Assembly (NCBI RefSeq): GCF_041725775.1
Contig: NZ_JBEUEL010000008.1
Location: 34,113 to 98,112, forward strand
Direction: 5' to 3'
DNA length: 64,000 bases
DNA from: Pueribacillus sp041725775
Lineage (GTDB): Bacteria; Bacillota; Bacilli; Bacillales; UBA6769
Position 1 is the first letter of the stretch; each line of letters starts with the position of its first letter. Position numbers and translations under genes: made by a program. Below, piece by piece: positions 8,353 to 17,059 of this stretch. The notes under the pieces are model-generated. The model ran no database searches. It was given only the letters and a program-made list of their open reading frames with translations, and was not told the DNA's origin.

Positions 8353-9648
8353 GTGGCTAATGACATTAAGAGAGTAAAGTGGGGGTTGCAAAAAAAGCTC
8401 GCGATATTTACATCTACACTTGCAATCATAACATATGGTTCGACAGCCTTTTTTGTTTTTTTTGTGTATGACTTTTTTAATGTACAAATGAATGAAATGG
8501 TGTATATGGCGATTATGTTAGCAGCGGGGATTATGTGGACAGGTATTCTTGCATATTTTTCAGCACGTGTGATTACAAAGCCAATGATCGAACTAGAGCA
8601 AGCGGCGAGAACAGCTGCAAGTGGAAATATAAAAGATAATGCGCCGATTCCAAACACATCCGATGAAATTAAACAGTTAGCCGTCGCATACAATGACATG
8701 CTGACGAATTTACGTCAAATTGTAAGCGATATTAAAAATAACTTTACGGAAACGGATAAAAAAGTAAGAGAAATGACAGGTGCGGTTGAACATGTCCTTG
8801 GACAAGCTGAAAATGTAAAAACGACGATTCAAGAAATTGCCTCTGGAGCCGAACAATCTGCAGTTGCAGTACAAGCGACTGCTGAATCAATGGAAGATAT
8901 TACAGAAGTAGCGCTACAAGTCCAAAAAGAAGCAAAAGGACAAAAAGAACTAGCCAGCGAAATGGTCACAACGTTACAAGAGAGCGAAGACGTCGTTAAG
9001 TCGCTTGTTGAAGGTGTTCAACGGGTCGCTACTGATTCAGAAGAGTCGTTGACCGCTGTTTCTCGTCTAGAAAATCATGCAAAAGAGGTCGGACAAATTA
9101 TTTCGCTCGTTGGAGAAATTGCTGAACAAACGAACTTACTCGCTTTAAATGCTTCAATTGAAGCAGCAAGAGCAGGTGAACACGGTCACGGTTTTGCGGT
9201 TGTAGCAGAAGAAGTCCGAAAGCTCGCCGAAGAAAGCGGCAATGCGGTACAAGAGATAACGAATAACGTCCATAATATCCAGTCGGAAGTGGCAAATGTT
9301 GTGAGTCGAATGAATCATCAAGTTGAACTTGCTACGACCGAAGCAGCTAAAGGGCAGGAAACGACAAAAGCGATTGCAGAAATGAGTCAGTCCGTCAATG
9401 AAGTAACGAAATCAGTCAATACAATTGCAACGCTCGTTAATCGTCAAATGGAAAGCGTACAAGTAACGTCACAGCAATCTCAAGAAGTAGCAGCTATTGC
9501 AGAACAGACCTCGGCAGGTGCTGACGAAGTAGCAATCGCAACAGAACAGCAAACAGAAGCGATTGAAAAGATCGAAAAAACCGTTTCTAATTTAGCAGAG
9601 CAAGCGGATAGATTGAATGAAACGATTAAAAAATTTATACTAGAATGA
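8353..9648 (+). CDS. Methyl-accepting chemotaxis protein without an outer sensor domain
   Basis: This 431-residue chemoreceptor has two transmembrane helices (about 16-42 and 49-74) joined by only a few residues, so there is no extracytoplasmic ligand domain. A HAMP domain (about 75-125) and a full cytoplasmic signalling domain follow, whose hairpin tip EQTNLLALNASIEAARAGE (about 257-275) binds CheA/CheW. Input is presumably membrane- or cytoplasm-borne, such as redox, membrane state or temperature (inference). It starts with GTG after GAGGGGGAAAAGAA. Its place between ywlE and rpiB suggests cotranscription with housekeeping genes. Confidence 0.93.
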   Translation: MANDIKRVKWGLQKKLAIFTSTLAIITYGSTAFFVFFVYDFFNVQMNEMVYMAIMLAAGIMWTGILAYFSARVITKPMIELEQAARTAASGNIKDNAPIPNTSDEIKQLAVAYNDMLTNLRQIVSDIKNNFTETDKKVREMTGAVEHVLGQAENVKTTIQEIASGAEQSAVAVQATAESMEDITEVALQVQKEAKGQKELASEMVTTLQESEDVVKSLVEGVQRVATDSEESLTAVSRLENHAKEVGQIISLVGEIAEQTNLLALNASIEAARAGEHGHGFAVVAEEVRKLAEESGNAVQEITNNVHNIQSEVANVVSRMNHQVELATTEAAKGQETTKAIAEMSQSVNEVTKSVNTIATLVNRQMESVQVTSQQSQEVAAIAEQTSAGADEVAIATEQQTEAIEKIEKTVSNLAEQADRLNETIKKFILE

Positions 9649-9681
9649 CAATAGAGACGAACAGCAACGGAGGGAATATAC

Positions 9682-10125
9682 ATGAAAGTCGCGATTGGAT
9701 CTGATCATGGCGGGTTTACTTTAAAACTAGAAATTAAAAAGCTATTAGAGGAATTGAATATTGAATATGATGATGTGGGTTGCCATGATGAAAGTTCTGT
9801 AGACTACCCAGATTTTGCAATTCCTGTTGCGGAAAAAGTCGCCAATGGAGAAGCAGACCGCGGCATCGTCATTTGCGGAACCGGAATAGGCGTATCGATA
9901 AGTGCGAATAAAGTGAAAGGGATTCGCTGTGCCCTCGTTCATGACGTATTTTCAGCGAAAGCGACACGTGAACATAATGACAGTAATGTCTTAGCGATGG
10001 GTGAGCGTGTCATTGGACCAGGCTTAGCTAGAGAAATTGCGAAAACTTGGCTTGAGTCAGAATATGAAGGTGGCAGACACGAACGACGTGTAAATAAAAT
10101 TAAACAATACGAAGAAAAGCAATAA
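9682..10125 (+). CDS. rpiB: Ribose-5-phosphate isomerase B
   Basis: The enzyme interconverts ribose-5-phosphate and ribulose-5-phosphate in the pentose phosphate pathway. The protein has 147 residues of the RpiB/LacAB fold, with the phosphate-binding N-terminus (IGSDHGG), the catalytic cysteine C65 in ICGTGIG and H98 in TREHND. It has AACGGAGGG upstream and follows the chemoreceptor gene by 33 bases. B. subtilis ywlF is the equivalent in the same order. Confidence 0.95.
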   Translation: MKVAIGSDHGGFTLKLEIKKLLEELNIEYDDVGCHDESSVDYPDFAIPVAEKVANGEADRGIVICGTGIGVSISANKVKGIRCALVHDVFSAKATREHNDSNVLAMGERVIGPGLAREIAKTWLESEYEGGRHERRVNKIKQYEEKQ

Positions 10126-10149
10126 ATTGTGAAGGACGGCGAAAAAAGA

Positions 10150-10689
10150 ATGGAACACGTAACAGAACAAATGAATGAGCTTTTGCAGCAATTTGAAAAG
10201 CTCGTCACGTTCAAACCGAATTCTTTAATCGTCATTGGAGCGAGCACGAGCGAAGTGATTGGTAAACAGATTGGCACGTCAGGTGCGATTCATATTGCAA
10301 AAGCACTCTATGGACCATTAATAAATTTTGAAAAACGTACAGGTGTTACACTCGCATTCCAATGTTGTGAGCATTTAAATCGCGCCCTCGTTATTGACGA
10401 AGCAGAAGCTGAAAAACGTGGTTATGAAAAGGTCACTGTTATTCCTGTTCCATCTGCGGGGGGTTCTATGGCTTCCTTTGCTTTCAATCAAATGCATAAT
10501 CCTGTCGTCGTTGAAGAGATTCAAGCTGATGCGGGGATTGACATCGGAAACACGATGATCGGTATGCATCTAAAACAAGTTGCCGTTCCGTTACGTACTT
10601 CCATCCGCCACATCGGTGAAGCATACGTTACACTCGCAACGACAAGGCCAAAACTCATTGGTGGAGAGCGGGCTCAATATAAACGTTAA
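10150..10689 (+). CDS. ywlG: TIGR01440/UPF0340 family protein YwlG
   Basis: This 179-residue protein is of the YwlG (UPF0340) family of unknown function. Family segments present are IGASTSEV, AFQCCEHLNRAL, VPSAGGSMASFAF, ADAGIDIGNTMIGMHLK and TTRPKLIGG. I use the ATG at 10150, 10 bases after AAGGACGG (10132-10139). An in-frame GTG at 10129 would add seven residues but has no ribosome binding site of its own. It closes the ywlC-to-ywlG run, as in B. subtilis. Confidence 0.9.
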   Translation: MEHVTEQMNELLQQFEKLVTFKPNSLIVIGASTSEVIGKQIGTSGAIHIAKALYGPLINFEKRTGVTLAFQCCEHLNRALVIDEAEAEKRGYEKVTVIPVPSAGGSMASFAFNQMHNPVVVEEIQADAGIDIGNTMIGMHLKQVAVPLRTSIRHIGEAYVTLATTRPKLIGGERAQYKR

Positions 10690-10724
10690 GCCGGTTTATG
10701 CATGTTTGCAAACCGGCTATAAAA
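10689..10724 (+). terminator. Inverted repeat after ywlG, probable terminator
   Basis: A perfect 9-bp stem AGCCGGTTT/AAACCGGCT begins at the stop codon. The following run is ATAAAATT rather than a clean T tract, so its efficiency is uncertain. Confidence 0.5.
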
Positions 10725-10748
10725 TTAAAATGAATCCAATCTCATCGC

Positions 10749-11115
10749 TTATTTTATAATTTTCTCCTCGAAAGTTAGACTTTCATTAAGGACATATTCA
10801 CCAGCCGATAGTCCTTCTTTTTTGTTGACTCTGACAACAAATCCTTTTGAAACATCGTGTTTTTGATTAAAGGGTTCAGCTTTTTTAATGTTCTGGTCAT
10901 TGGTCATTGAGGCACTATGCTCGTAAAGCTTTGACGTTTTGTGTTTTTCGTTTAGTGAAAAAGTAAAAGGTGTAGAATCAAGTCTTTACGACCAACGTAA
11001 GTAAGCTCAGAGAAAACCACTCCGTATAAAGTTTTTAGGTGGGAGTGGAAGCATCGATGTTGGTGATTGATTGTTTTTCCCACTAGCAACGAAGAGTAAC
11101 AAGCAAATAGCAAGC
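10749..11115 (-). pseudogene. Decayed duplicate of the neighbouring lipoprotein gene
   Basis: On the minus strand this gap translates, over at least two frame changes, into a degraded copy of the intact lipoprotein encoded at 11132-11698. Aligned pieces are KLAICLLLFVAS (signal peptide with the lipobox cysteine lost), a P-L-P-P-K stretch (copy: LPPPEV), KLYTE, ELTYVG, TPFTFSL (copy: TPLTFAL), KKAEPFNQKHDVSKG (copy: KKDVPLIKKYTVTKG) and KKEGLSAGEYVL (copy: KKKGLPDGEYII). It ends in TAA at 10749. The two lie head to tail, which indicates a tandem duplication followed by loss of one copy. Confidence 0.7.
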
Positions 11116-11131
11116 TTACTTGTGGACTTTC

Positions 11132-11698
11132 CTATTTTATAACCGTAAACCCAATTTCACCATTGATAGTGTAATGTTTATTTTTGTCAGAAAAATCAGC
11201 AAATCCGTGAATGATATATTCTCCATCAGGCAGACCTTTCTTTTTTACTGTTTTGAAAAACTTGACGCTCGCTTTATCGTCTTCAAAAACATGTCCTTTT
11301 GTTACAGTATATTTTTTAATTAAAGGTACATCTTTTTTTAACTTGCTCGTTACACCGATGTCACGGATGAGTGTTTCGATTTTTACGTTACGGGTTCGTT
11401 CTTCAAGGGCGAAGGTTAGCGGAGTTTCTGCATGAAAAATTTCAATCGTTTCTTCATCTCCGACATATGTTAGCTCAGCAATAATCGACGTGTCTTCATA
11501 TTCATCGTACATCCCTTTTTCCGTATAAAGCTTGTAGATGAAGTCACCCTCCTTTCGTTCAACTTCAGGCGGTGGAAGTGCAGTCGATTGCACAATCGAC
11601 GGTGGATGATCGTTTCTCTTCGGGTCACCTCCTGTTGGTCCACAAGCTGTAATGAGTATCGTAAATAAAATTAAAAAACTTGCTATATATTTGCTCAT
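11132..11698 (-). CDS. Lipoprotein of unknown function
   Basis: The protein has 188 residues with a lipoprotein signal (about residues 1-19, lipobox LITAC). A proline- and serine-rich linker follows, then a beta-rich domain with two similar halves (GDFIYKLYTEKG... and GLPDGEYIIHGFADF), possibly Ig-like. I do not recognise the family. The start at 11698 (ATG) lies 6 bases after GAGGTG; an upstream in-frame ATG at 11746 would put 16 residues before the signal peptide. It is divergent from glyA and accompanied by a dead paralogue downstream. Confidence 0.8.
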   Translation of the reverse strand: MSKYIASFLILFTILITACGPTGGDPKRNDHPPSIVQSTALPPPEVERKEGDFIYKLYTEKGMYDEYEDTSIIAELTYVGDEETIEIFHAETPLTFALEERTRNVKIETLIRDIGVTSKLKKDVPLIKKYTVTKGHVFEDDKASVKFFKTVKKKGLPDGEYIIHGFADFSDKNKHYTINGEIGFTVIK

Positions 11699-11955
11699 AA
11701 GATTCACCTCAATGATAGAACTGACAGAATCTAAAAAAAGTTTCAATACTTAACATTCTTATATTTGATAACCTATAATATAAAAAAGTTTGGTTATGTT
11801 ACAATTAGAGCCAATATGAAAATATGACAGATTACTAGCAAAACCCGTACATTCATACAGATTTCATTAAAAAGATTCGCATTTAGCTTGAAAACCAACG
11901 AGAAATCGATTATTGTTGAAACATAGATCATTCGGAAGGGAATTGGAAGGAGTTT

Positions 11956-13200
11956 ATGATGAAACATTTACACCATGCAGATAAACAAGTATATGATGCG
12001 ATTCAACAAGAGCTTGGTAGACAGCGTGACAAGATTGAATTAATTGCTTCGGAAAACTTTGTTAGTGAAGCAGTGATGGAAGCACAAGGATCGGTATTGA
12101 CGAACAAGTATGCAGAAGGTTATCCTGGGCGTCGTTATTACGGGGGTTGTGAATATGTTGATATTGCCGAAGATTTAGCACGTGATCGTGCGAAAGAAAT
12201 TTTCGGTGCGGAGCATGTAAACGTACAGCCACACTCAGGGGCGCAAGCGAATATGGGCGTTTATTTTACAGTGTTAGAGCCAGGTGACACAGTACTCGGC
12301 ATGAATCTAGCACACGGTGGACACCTTACACACGGTAGCCCAGTGAATTTTAGTGGAGTTCTCTACAATTTCGTAGAGTATGGTGTTGATAAAGAAACCG
12401 AATATATTGATTATGAGGACGTTCGTCAAAAAGCACAAGAACATAAACCGAAATTAATCGTCGTTGGGGCAAGTGCGTATCCAAGAACGATCGATTTTGT
12501 GAAGTTCCGTGAAATTGCAGATGAGGTTGGAGCCTACTTAATGGTTGATATGGCCCATATTGCAGGTCTTGTAGCAGCTGGTTTTCATCAAAATCCCGTT
12601 CCATATGCTGAATTTGTTACGACGACAACACATAAAACGTTGCGGGGGCCGCGCGGTGGCATGATCCTTTGCAAAGAACAATTTGCGAAACAAATTGACA
12701 AATCGATTTTCCCAGGTATTCAAGGTGGTCCATTAATGCACGTTATTGCGGCAAAAGCCGTTGCGCTCGGCGAAGCACTACAGCCTGAATTTAAACAATA
12801 CGCAGAGAACATTATTGCGAACGCAAAACGTCTCGGCGAAGCACTGACAGCGGAAGGGATTTCTCTCGTATCAGGTGGAACAGATAACCATTTGCTACTC
12901 GTTAACTTAACGAGTCTTGGCATTACAGGAAAAGTGGCTGAAGAAGCATTAGATGAGATTGGAATTACGGTGAATAAAAACGCTGTACCTTTCGATAAAG
13001 AAAGCCCATTTGTCACAAGTGGAATTCGCATTGGGACAGCAGCAGTGACGACACGTGGATTTGGTCTTGAAGAAATGGATGAAATTGCAAAAATTATTGG
13101 TCTCGTCTTAAAAAATTTAAACGACGACTCAAAAATTAATGAAGCGAAAGAACGTGTAAAGGCACTTACAGCTCGCTTTCCTATGTATACAAACTTATAA
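11956..13200 (+). CDS. glyA: Serine hydroxymethyltransferase
   Basis: GlyA converts serine and tetrahydrofolate to glycine and 5,10-methylene-tetrahydrofolate, the main source of one-carbon units. The protein has 414 residues, PLP-dependent fold type I. The PLP lysine is K227 in VTTTTHKTLRGPRGG, and the N-terminal active-site region IELIASENFVSEAV and KYAEGYPGRRYYGG are intact. The start is ATGATG at 11956 after GGAAGGAG. It is followed by a strong terminator and then by a group II intron remnant. upp comes after the intron, as directly after glyA (ywlF-ywlG-glyA-upp) in B. subtilis. Confidence 0.97.
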   Translation: MMKHLHHADKQVYDAIQQELGRQRDKIELIASENFVSEAVMEAQGSVLTNKYAEGYPGRRYYGGCEYVDIAEDLARDRAKEIFGAEHVNVQPHSGAQANMGVYFTVLEPGDTVLGMNLAHGGHLTHGSPVNFSGVLYNFVEYGVDKETEYIDYEDVRQKAQEHKPKLIVVGASAYPRTIDFVKFREIADEVGAYLMVDMAHIAGLVAAGFHQNPVPYAEFVTTTTHKTLRGPRGGMILCKEQFAKQIDKSIFPGIQGGPLMHVIAAKAVALGEALQPEFKQYAENIIANAKRLGEALTAEGISLVSGGTDNHLLLVNLTSLGITGKVAEEALDEIGITVNKNAVPFDKESPFVTSGIRIGTAAVTTRGFGLEEMDEIAKIIGLVLKNLNDDSKINEAKERVKALTARFPMYTNL

Positions 13201-13206
13201 TTTTTT

Positions 13207-13241
13207 AAGGACATCTTGACTGTGTCAAGATGTCCTTTTTT
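13207..13241 (+). terminator. Terminator of glyA
   Basis: The stem AAGGACATCTTGAC/GTCAAGATGTCCTT is a perfect 14-bp match with a 3-base loop, followed by a T run. It is immediately followed by the 5' end of the group II intron remnant. Confidence 0.9.
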
Positions 13242-13244
13242 GGT

Positions 13245-14612
13245 GTGCGAGGCATGCACATATTCTATAAGGTTAAAGTCCTGAGCCGTGAAGGCAGTAG
13301 TAGCGATTAGCTTAAGACAAGGGTGTCTACCGTGAGGTGGAATCTGAAGGAAGTCATGGAGTAGACCAGATGCCAGTAGAATCCCTACGAGCGCACTTTG
13401 TCGAGCATTGGCATAACTTAAAGGAACTAATCCTTCTGGTACTTACTTTCGGAGTCCAGTACGTCGCGTCGAAATCCCGAAGCCAAACGGTGGAATTAGG
13501 AAGCCAGGTATCCCCACCGTGATAGACCGTTTTCTTCAACAAGCTATTGCACAAGTGTTAACACAAATATATGACCCGTCATTTTCGCATCAAAGCTATG
13601 GTTTCCGTCCGAGCAAACGTGGACACGATGCCGTTAGAACAAGCAAGGAACTACATCAAAGAGGGTAAACGTTGGGTTGTAGACATTAATTTAGAGAAAT
13701 TCTTCGATAAAGTGAACCATGATAGACTGATGCAGAAATTGAGTGAAAGAATTACAGACCGACGAGTTTTACAACTTATTCGTCGATACCTGCAAGCAGG
13801 AGTTATGGAACGTGGACTTGTACAGCCAAATACAGAAGGGACACCACAAGGTGGACCACTTAGTCCGCTCTTATCCAATATTGTATTGGATGAACTCGAC
13901 AAAGAGTTAGAAACAAGGGGGCTTAGTTTCGTTCGCTATGCGGATGACTGTAACATTTACGTACGCTCTAAACGAGCGGGATTAAGAATGATGAAAAAGA
14001 TCACGAAATTTGTTGAAGAAAAACTCAAACTTAAAGTGAATCAACAGAAAATTGGAGTAGACCGCCCATGGAAGCGAAAATTCCTTGGATTTTCGTTTAC
14101 ATCGGAAAAACAATCTCCGAAAATTCGTATCCACAAAGAAAGCATTAAGCGTTTTAAACAAAGAGTCCGTGAGCTAACATCAAGAAAACATTCCATAGAT
14201 ATGGAACGTCGAATCGAACGACTGAACCGTTACCTAGTGGGATGGTTAGGATATTACCAATTAGCCGAAACATTAACAATATTTAGAGATATGGATAGTT
14301 GGATAAGACGGAGATTACGAATGATTCGGTGGAAAGAATGGAAGAGAACGAAAAAAACGCAAACATGATGAAGTTAGGTATAGACAAGTGGAAAGCGTGG
14401 GAATGGACAAATAGCCGAAACTTTCTGGAGAATCTCTAACAGTCCTGTTCTCCATAGAACACTTGGCAATAAATATTGACAGAGTCTAGGTTTGAAAAGT
14501 TTTTTAAACAGATACGAAACGATGCGTTGGACTTAAATGGAACCGCCGTATACCGAACGGTACGTACTGATGGTGTGAGAGGACGGGAGTTAATCACTCC
14601 CTCCTACTCGAT
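13245..14612 (+). mobile_element. Decayed group IIC intron
   Basis: The 5' end GTGCGAGGC (13245) and domain I-like sequence (CTGAGCCGTGAAGGCAGTAG, about 13282-13302; GGGTGTCTACCGTGAGGT, about 13321-13338) lead straight into reverse transcriptase codons, so part of domain I and the 5' end of the ORF are deleted. The 3' end shows a domain V-like hairpin (ACCGCCGTA ... GGTACG, 14542-14575, with a damaged right arm) and a domain VI-like stem ending near 14612. Insertion directly behind an intrinsic terminator is the habit of class C introns. The remnant is about 1.37 kb, against roughly 1.8-1.9 kb for an intact element. Boundaries are approximate. Confidence 0.85.
13350..14525 (+). pseudogene. 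Group II intron reverse transcriptase, broken
   Basis: This is a class C (GsI-IIC-like) reverse transcriptase/maturase spread over several frames. GSHGVDQMPVESLRAHFVEHW is in one frame (about 13352-13415). SPVRRVEIPKPNGG through YGFRPSKRGHDAV is in a second (about 13455-13635). The main open part (13640-14368) carries the palm motifs EGTPQGGPLSPLLSN and the catalytic YADD. After a further frameshift the maturase/X end is recognisable (KLGIDKWKAWEWTN, then SNSPVLHRTLGNKY followed by TGA where tryptophan is expected). The N-terminal 20 or so residues are missing. The longest open piece is 265 codons. It cannot make an active enzyme. Confidence 0.9.
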
Positions 14613-14818
14613 TAAGTTTTTATGCAAACTAAACGTTTGTCATGTTTTTGTCACAAAAGTCAAATGGAATGGATGGTGTCCGTTTCTAAAGAAAGATATG
14701 AGCAGAACTTGGGTTGAATTGTTCGCAGTTTTTCTGTATATTTGTCAAGAAAGTAAAGTACTTGTGAGACTAGAAAAATACAACATGAACAATGGCAACG
14801 TTAAAGGGGGCAGTCGCA

Positions 14819-15448
14819 GTGGGAAAGGTAAACGTACTTGAACATCCACTCATCCAGCACAAACTTACATACATACGAGATGTTAAAACAGGCTCGAAAG
14901 AATTAAGAGAACTAGTGAACGAGGTCGCAATGTTAATGGCTTTTGAAATTACGAGACATTTACCGGTGAGGGAAGTTTCCGTTCAAACTCCTGTTCGTGA
15001 AGCGAAATCCTATGTACTTGCTGGTAAAAAACTCGGGCTTGTTCCAATTTTACGAGCAGGTCTCGGGATGGTAGATGGTGTATTACGATTGATTCCGGCA
15101 GCAAAAGTAGGTCATGTCGGATTTTATCGCGACCCCGACACATTGCAACCTGTTGAATATTATGTGAAACTGCCGTCCGATGTCCATGAACGAGAATTTA
15201 TCGTCATCGATCCGATGCTAGCGACAGGAGGTTCTGCTGCTGCTGCCATTGATGCATTAAAGACACGAGGAGCAAGAAACATTAAGCTGATGTGTCTCGT
15301 CGCTGCTCCAGAAGGAGTGGAAAAAATAACAAAAGAACATCCAGACGTTGATATTTATTTAGCTGCACTTGACGATTCATTAAACGATAAGGGGTATATC
15401 GTTCCAGGTCTTGGTGATGCAGGAGATCGACTGTTTGGGACGAAATAG
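14819..15448 (+). CDS. upp: Uracil phosphoribosyltransferase
   Basis: Upp converts uracil and PRPP to UMP in pyrimidine salvage. The protein has 209 residues with the PRPP-binding loop DPMLATGGSA (about 130-139) and the uracil-binding C-terminus GYIVPGLGDAGDRLFGTK. The GTG at 14819 gives the family start (M)GKV and lies 8 bases after AAAGGGGG (14803-14810); an in-frame ATG at 14792 precedes this site. The 200 bases between the intron end and this gene hold no other recognisable gene. The atp operon follows with its own promoter. Confidence 0.96.
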   Translation: MGKVNVLEHPLIQHKLTYIRDVKTGSKELRELVNEVAMLMAFEITRHLPVREVSVQTPVREAKSYVLAGKKLGLVPILRAGLGMVDGVLRLIPAAKVGHVGFYRDPDTLQPVEYYVKLPSDVHEREFIVIDPMLATGGSAAAAIDALKTRGARNIKLMCLVAAPEGVEKITKEHPDVDIYLAALDDSLNDKGYIVPGLGDAGDRLFGTK

Positions 15449-15509
15449 TAAAAGTGTGGCTAAATTGTCACAACCTGCAGAAAGCAAGAAATATTCTCAA
15501 AAACGTTCG

Positions 15510-15538
15510 TTGACATGCATTATACCCTATTGTATTCT
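15510..15538 (+). promoter_or_regulatory. Predicted SigA promoter of the atp operon
   Basis: TTGACA (15510-15515), a 17-base spacer and TATTCT (15533-15538) lie about 120 bases ahead of the atpI start. Confidence 0.7.
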
Positions 15539-15656
15539 ATCTAAGGATACATATAATGGCTAACATTATAATTATTATGAAATTGCAGTTGGGATACCCC
15601 GCTTATGCATGCATTCCTTATTTGTAAGAAAAGAAATCGGCAACAGGAGAGAAGCA

Positions 15657-16013
15657 ATGCTTCAAAAAAATCTAGTCCGTCGTTACTTGTCATATGCCGC
15701 TTACCTATTAGCATTTTTTGTTTTAGGCTGGGGTTTCACCTCATATCAAGATGTTTTTCTTGGTCTTATTTTAGGAACAATTATTAGCTTTATAAATATT
15801 CTTTTTTTATCTTATCGAGTTAAAAAAGCTAGTGATGCGGCAGTCGAAGGAAGAAAAGTTCGCTCAGTAGGGATGATGCAACGGTTTGCTTTAGCGGGAT
15901 TAGCCGTGTTTATCGTATTTCAATTTCCAGACGTATTTCATTTGTTTAGTATGATAATCGGTCTTATGACTGGTTACATTATTATTTTTATAGATTCAAT
16001 TTTGAACTCATAA
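15657..16013 (+). CDS. atpI: ATP synthase protein I
   Basis: The protein has 118 residues and four predicted transmembrane helices (LSYAAYLLAFFVLGWGF..., VFLGLILGTIISFINILFL, then two more). AtpI is not part of the finished enzyme; it helps c-ring assembly or membrane insertion. The ATG at 15657 is chosen because AGGAGA (15645-15650) lies 6 bases upstream. Upstream in-frame ATG 15609 would add a charged 16-residue extension without a ribosome binding site. It is the first gene of the operon. Confidence 0.88.
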   Translation: MLQKNLVRRYLSYAAYLLAFFVLGWGFTSYQDVFLGLILGTIISFINILFLSYRVKKASDAAVEGRKVRSVGMMQRFALAGLAVFIVFQFPDVFHLFSMIIGLMTGYIIIFIDSILNS

Positions 16014-16045
16014 CAGTCTTCGGTTGGAAGTGAGGTGAATAGATT

Positions 16046-16759
16046 TTGGAATACAACAATCCAGAAGTAGAACTGTTTGGTCTAGTTTTTAATCTTTCGA
16101 CGATACTTATGTCGACAATTGCTGCTGTTATCGTTTTTATTATCGCGATAGTCGCAACGAGAAACTTACAACTTAAACCGACTGGTATGCAAAACTTTAT
16201 TGAGTGGGTTTTCGACTTTGTAAAAGGTATGATTAATAGTACGATGGACTGGAAGACAGGTGGACGCTTCTTAACGCTTGGCGTTACACTACTTATGTAT
16301 ATTTTCATTGCAAACGCACTCGGATTACCATTTTCAATCGTACTTGGAGATAATGAATTATGGTGGACAACTCCGACAGCCGATCCAACATTGACGTTAA
16401 CAATGGCCACGTTAATTGTTGTTCTGTCGCATTATTATGGAGTGAAAATGAAAGGTCTAACAGGGTATGGTAAAACATTCATAACGCCAGTATGGTGGAT
16501 GTTTCCATTGAAAATTATTGAAGAGTTTGCAAACACACTTACGCTTGGTCTTCGTCTTTATGGGAACATGTTTGCTGGCGGTGTATTGATGGGACTTCTA
16601 GCTACGATGATGACAAGCAGCTTTTTTGGTGCAATTGGAGGAGCAATTCCGATGCTTGCATGGCAAGGGTTTAGTTTATTTATCGGTGCAATCCAAGCGT
16701 TTATTTTTACAATGTTAACAATGGTTTATTTAGCTAATAAAGTGGCTGATGACCATTAA
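16046..16759 (+). CDS. atpB: ATP synthase subunit a
   Basis: Subunit a forms the proton half-channels beside the c ring. The protein has 237 residues with five to six helices. The essential arginine is R170 in LGLRLYGNMFAGG, and the conserved glutamine is Q217 in IGAIQAFIF. The glutamate found in most homologues nine residues after the arginine (E. coli E219) is G179 here. It starts with TTG after GAGGTG (16032-16037). Confidence 0.95.
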   Translation: MEYNNPEVELFGLVFNLSTILMSTIAAVIVFIIAIVATRNLQLKPTGMQNFIEWVFDFVKGMINSTMDWKTGGRFLTLGVTLLMYIFIANALGLPFSIVLGDNELWWTTPTADPTLTLTMATLIVVLSHYYGVKMKGLTGYGKTFITPVWWMFPLKIIEEFANTLTLGLRLYGNMFAGGVLMGLLATMMTSSFFGAIGGAIPMLAWQGFSLFIGAIQAFIFTMLTMVYLANKVADDH

Positions 16760-16814
16760 TTATAAATGAAAAAACTATTTTATTTTTTGTACAAATAAAA
16801 GGAGGACATTTAGA

Positions 16815-17027
16815 ATGGGAGCATTAGCAGCTGCACTTGCAGTAGGATTAGCGGCAATTGGTGCCGGCTTAGGTAACGGAATTATTGTTGGTCGTACAGT
16901 AGAAGGAATTGCACGTCAGCCAGAACTACGTGGGACACTTCAAACGACAATGTTTATCGGTATCGCACTAGTTGAGGCTATTCCAATTATCGCTGTTGTT
17001 ATTGCATTTATGGTTATGGGTAGTTAA
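16815..17027 (+). CDS. atpE: ATP synthase subunit c
   Basis: This two-helix proteolipid of 70 residues forms the rotor ring. The ion-binding carboxylate is E54 in GIALVEAIP and the polar loop is ARQPELRG (33-40). Helix 1 has the glycine motif G16-A-G-L-G-N-G22, as in neutralophiles, not the alanine-rich motif of alkaliphilic bacilli. There is also no proline three residues before E54. The residues after E54 are hydrophobic, so coupling to protons rather than sodium is expected. It has a strong AAGGAGG site, in line with the high copy number of this subunit. Confidence 0.97.
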   Translation: MGALAAALAVGLAAIGAGLGNGIIVGRTVEGIARQPELRGTLQTTMFIGIALVEAIPIIAVVIAFMVMGS

Positions 17028-17059
17028 CAACCACATAGCTTTAGCTAGTCGTGTTTCAT

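Noticed and set aside
14476..14841. 121-codon ORF between the intron and upp
   Set aside because: It runs through intron domains V-VI and into the upp start region; the translation has no protein-like conservation.
15988..16410. 140-codon ORF antisense to atpB
   Set aside because: It mirrors a conserved gene, has no ribosome binding site and no family resemblance; the Ser/Ile/Thr-rich translation is typical of a shadow frame.
16046..17027. Alkaliphile-adapted ATP synthase
   Set aside because: Neither the AxAxAxA motif in AtpE nor the lysine next to the key region in AtpB is present.
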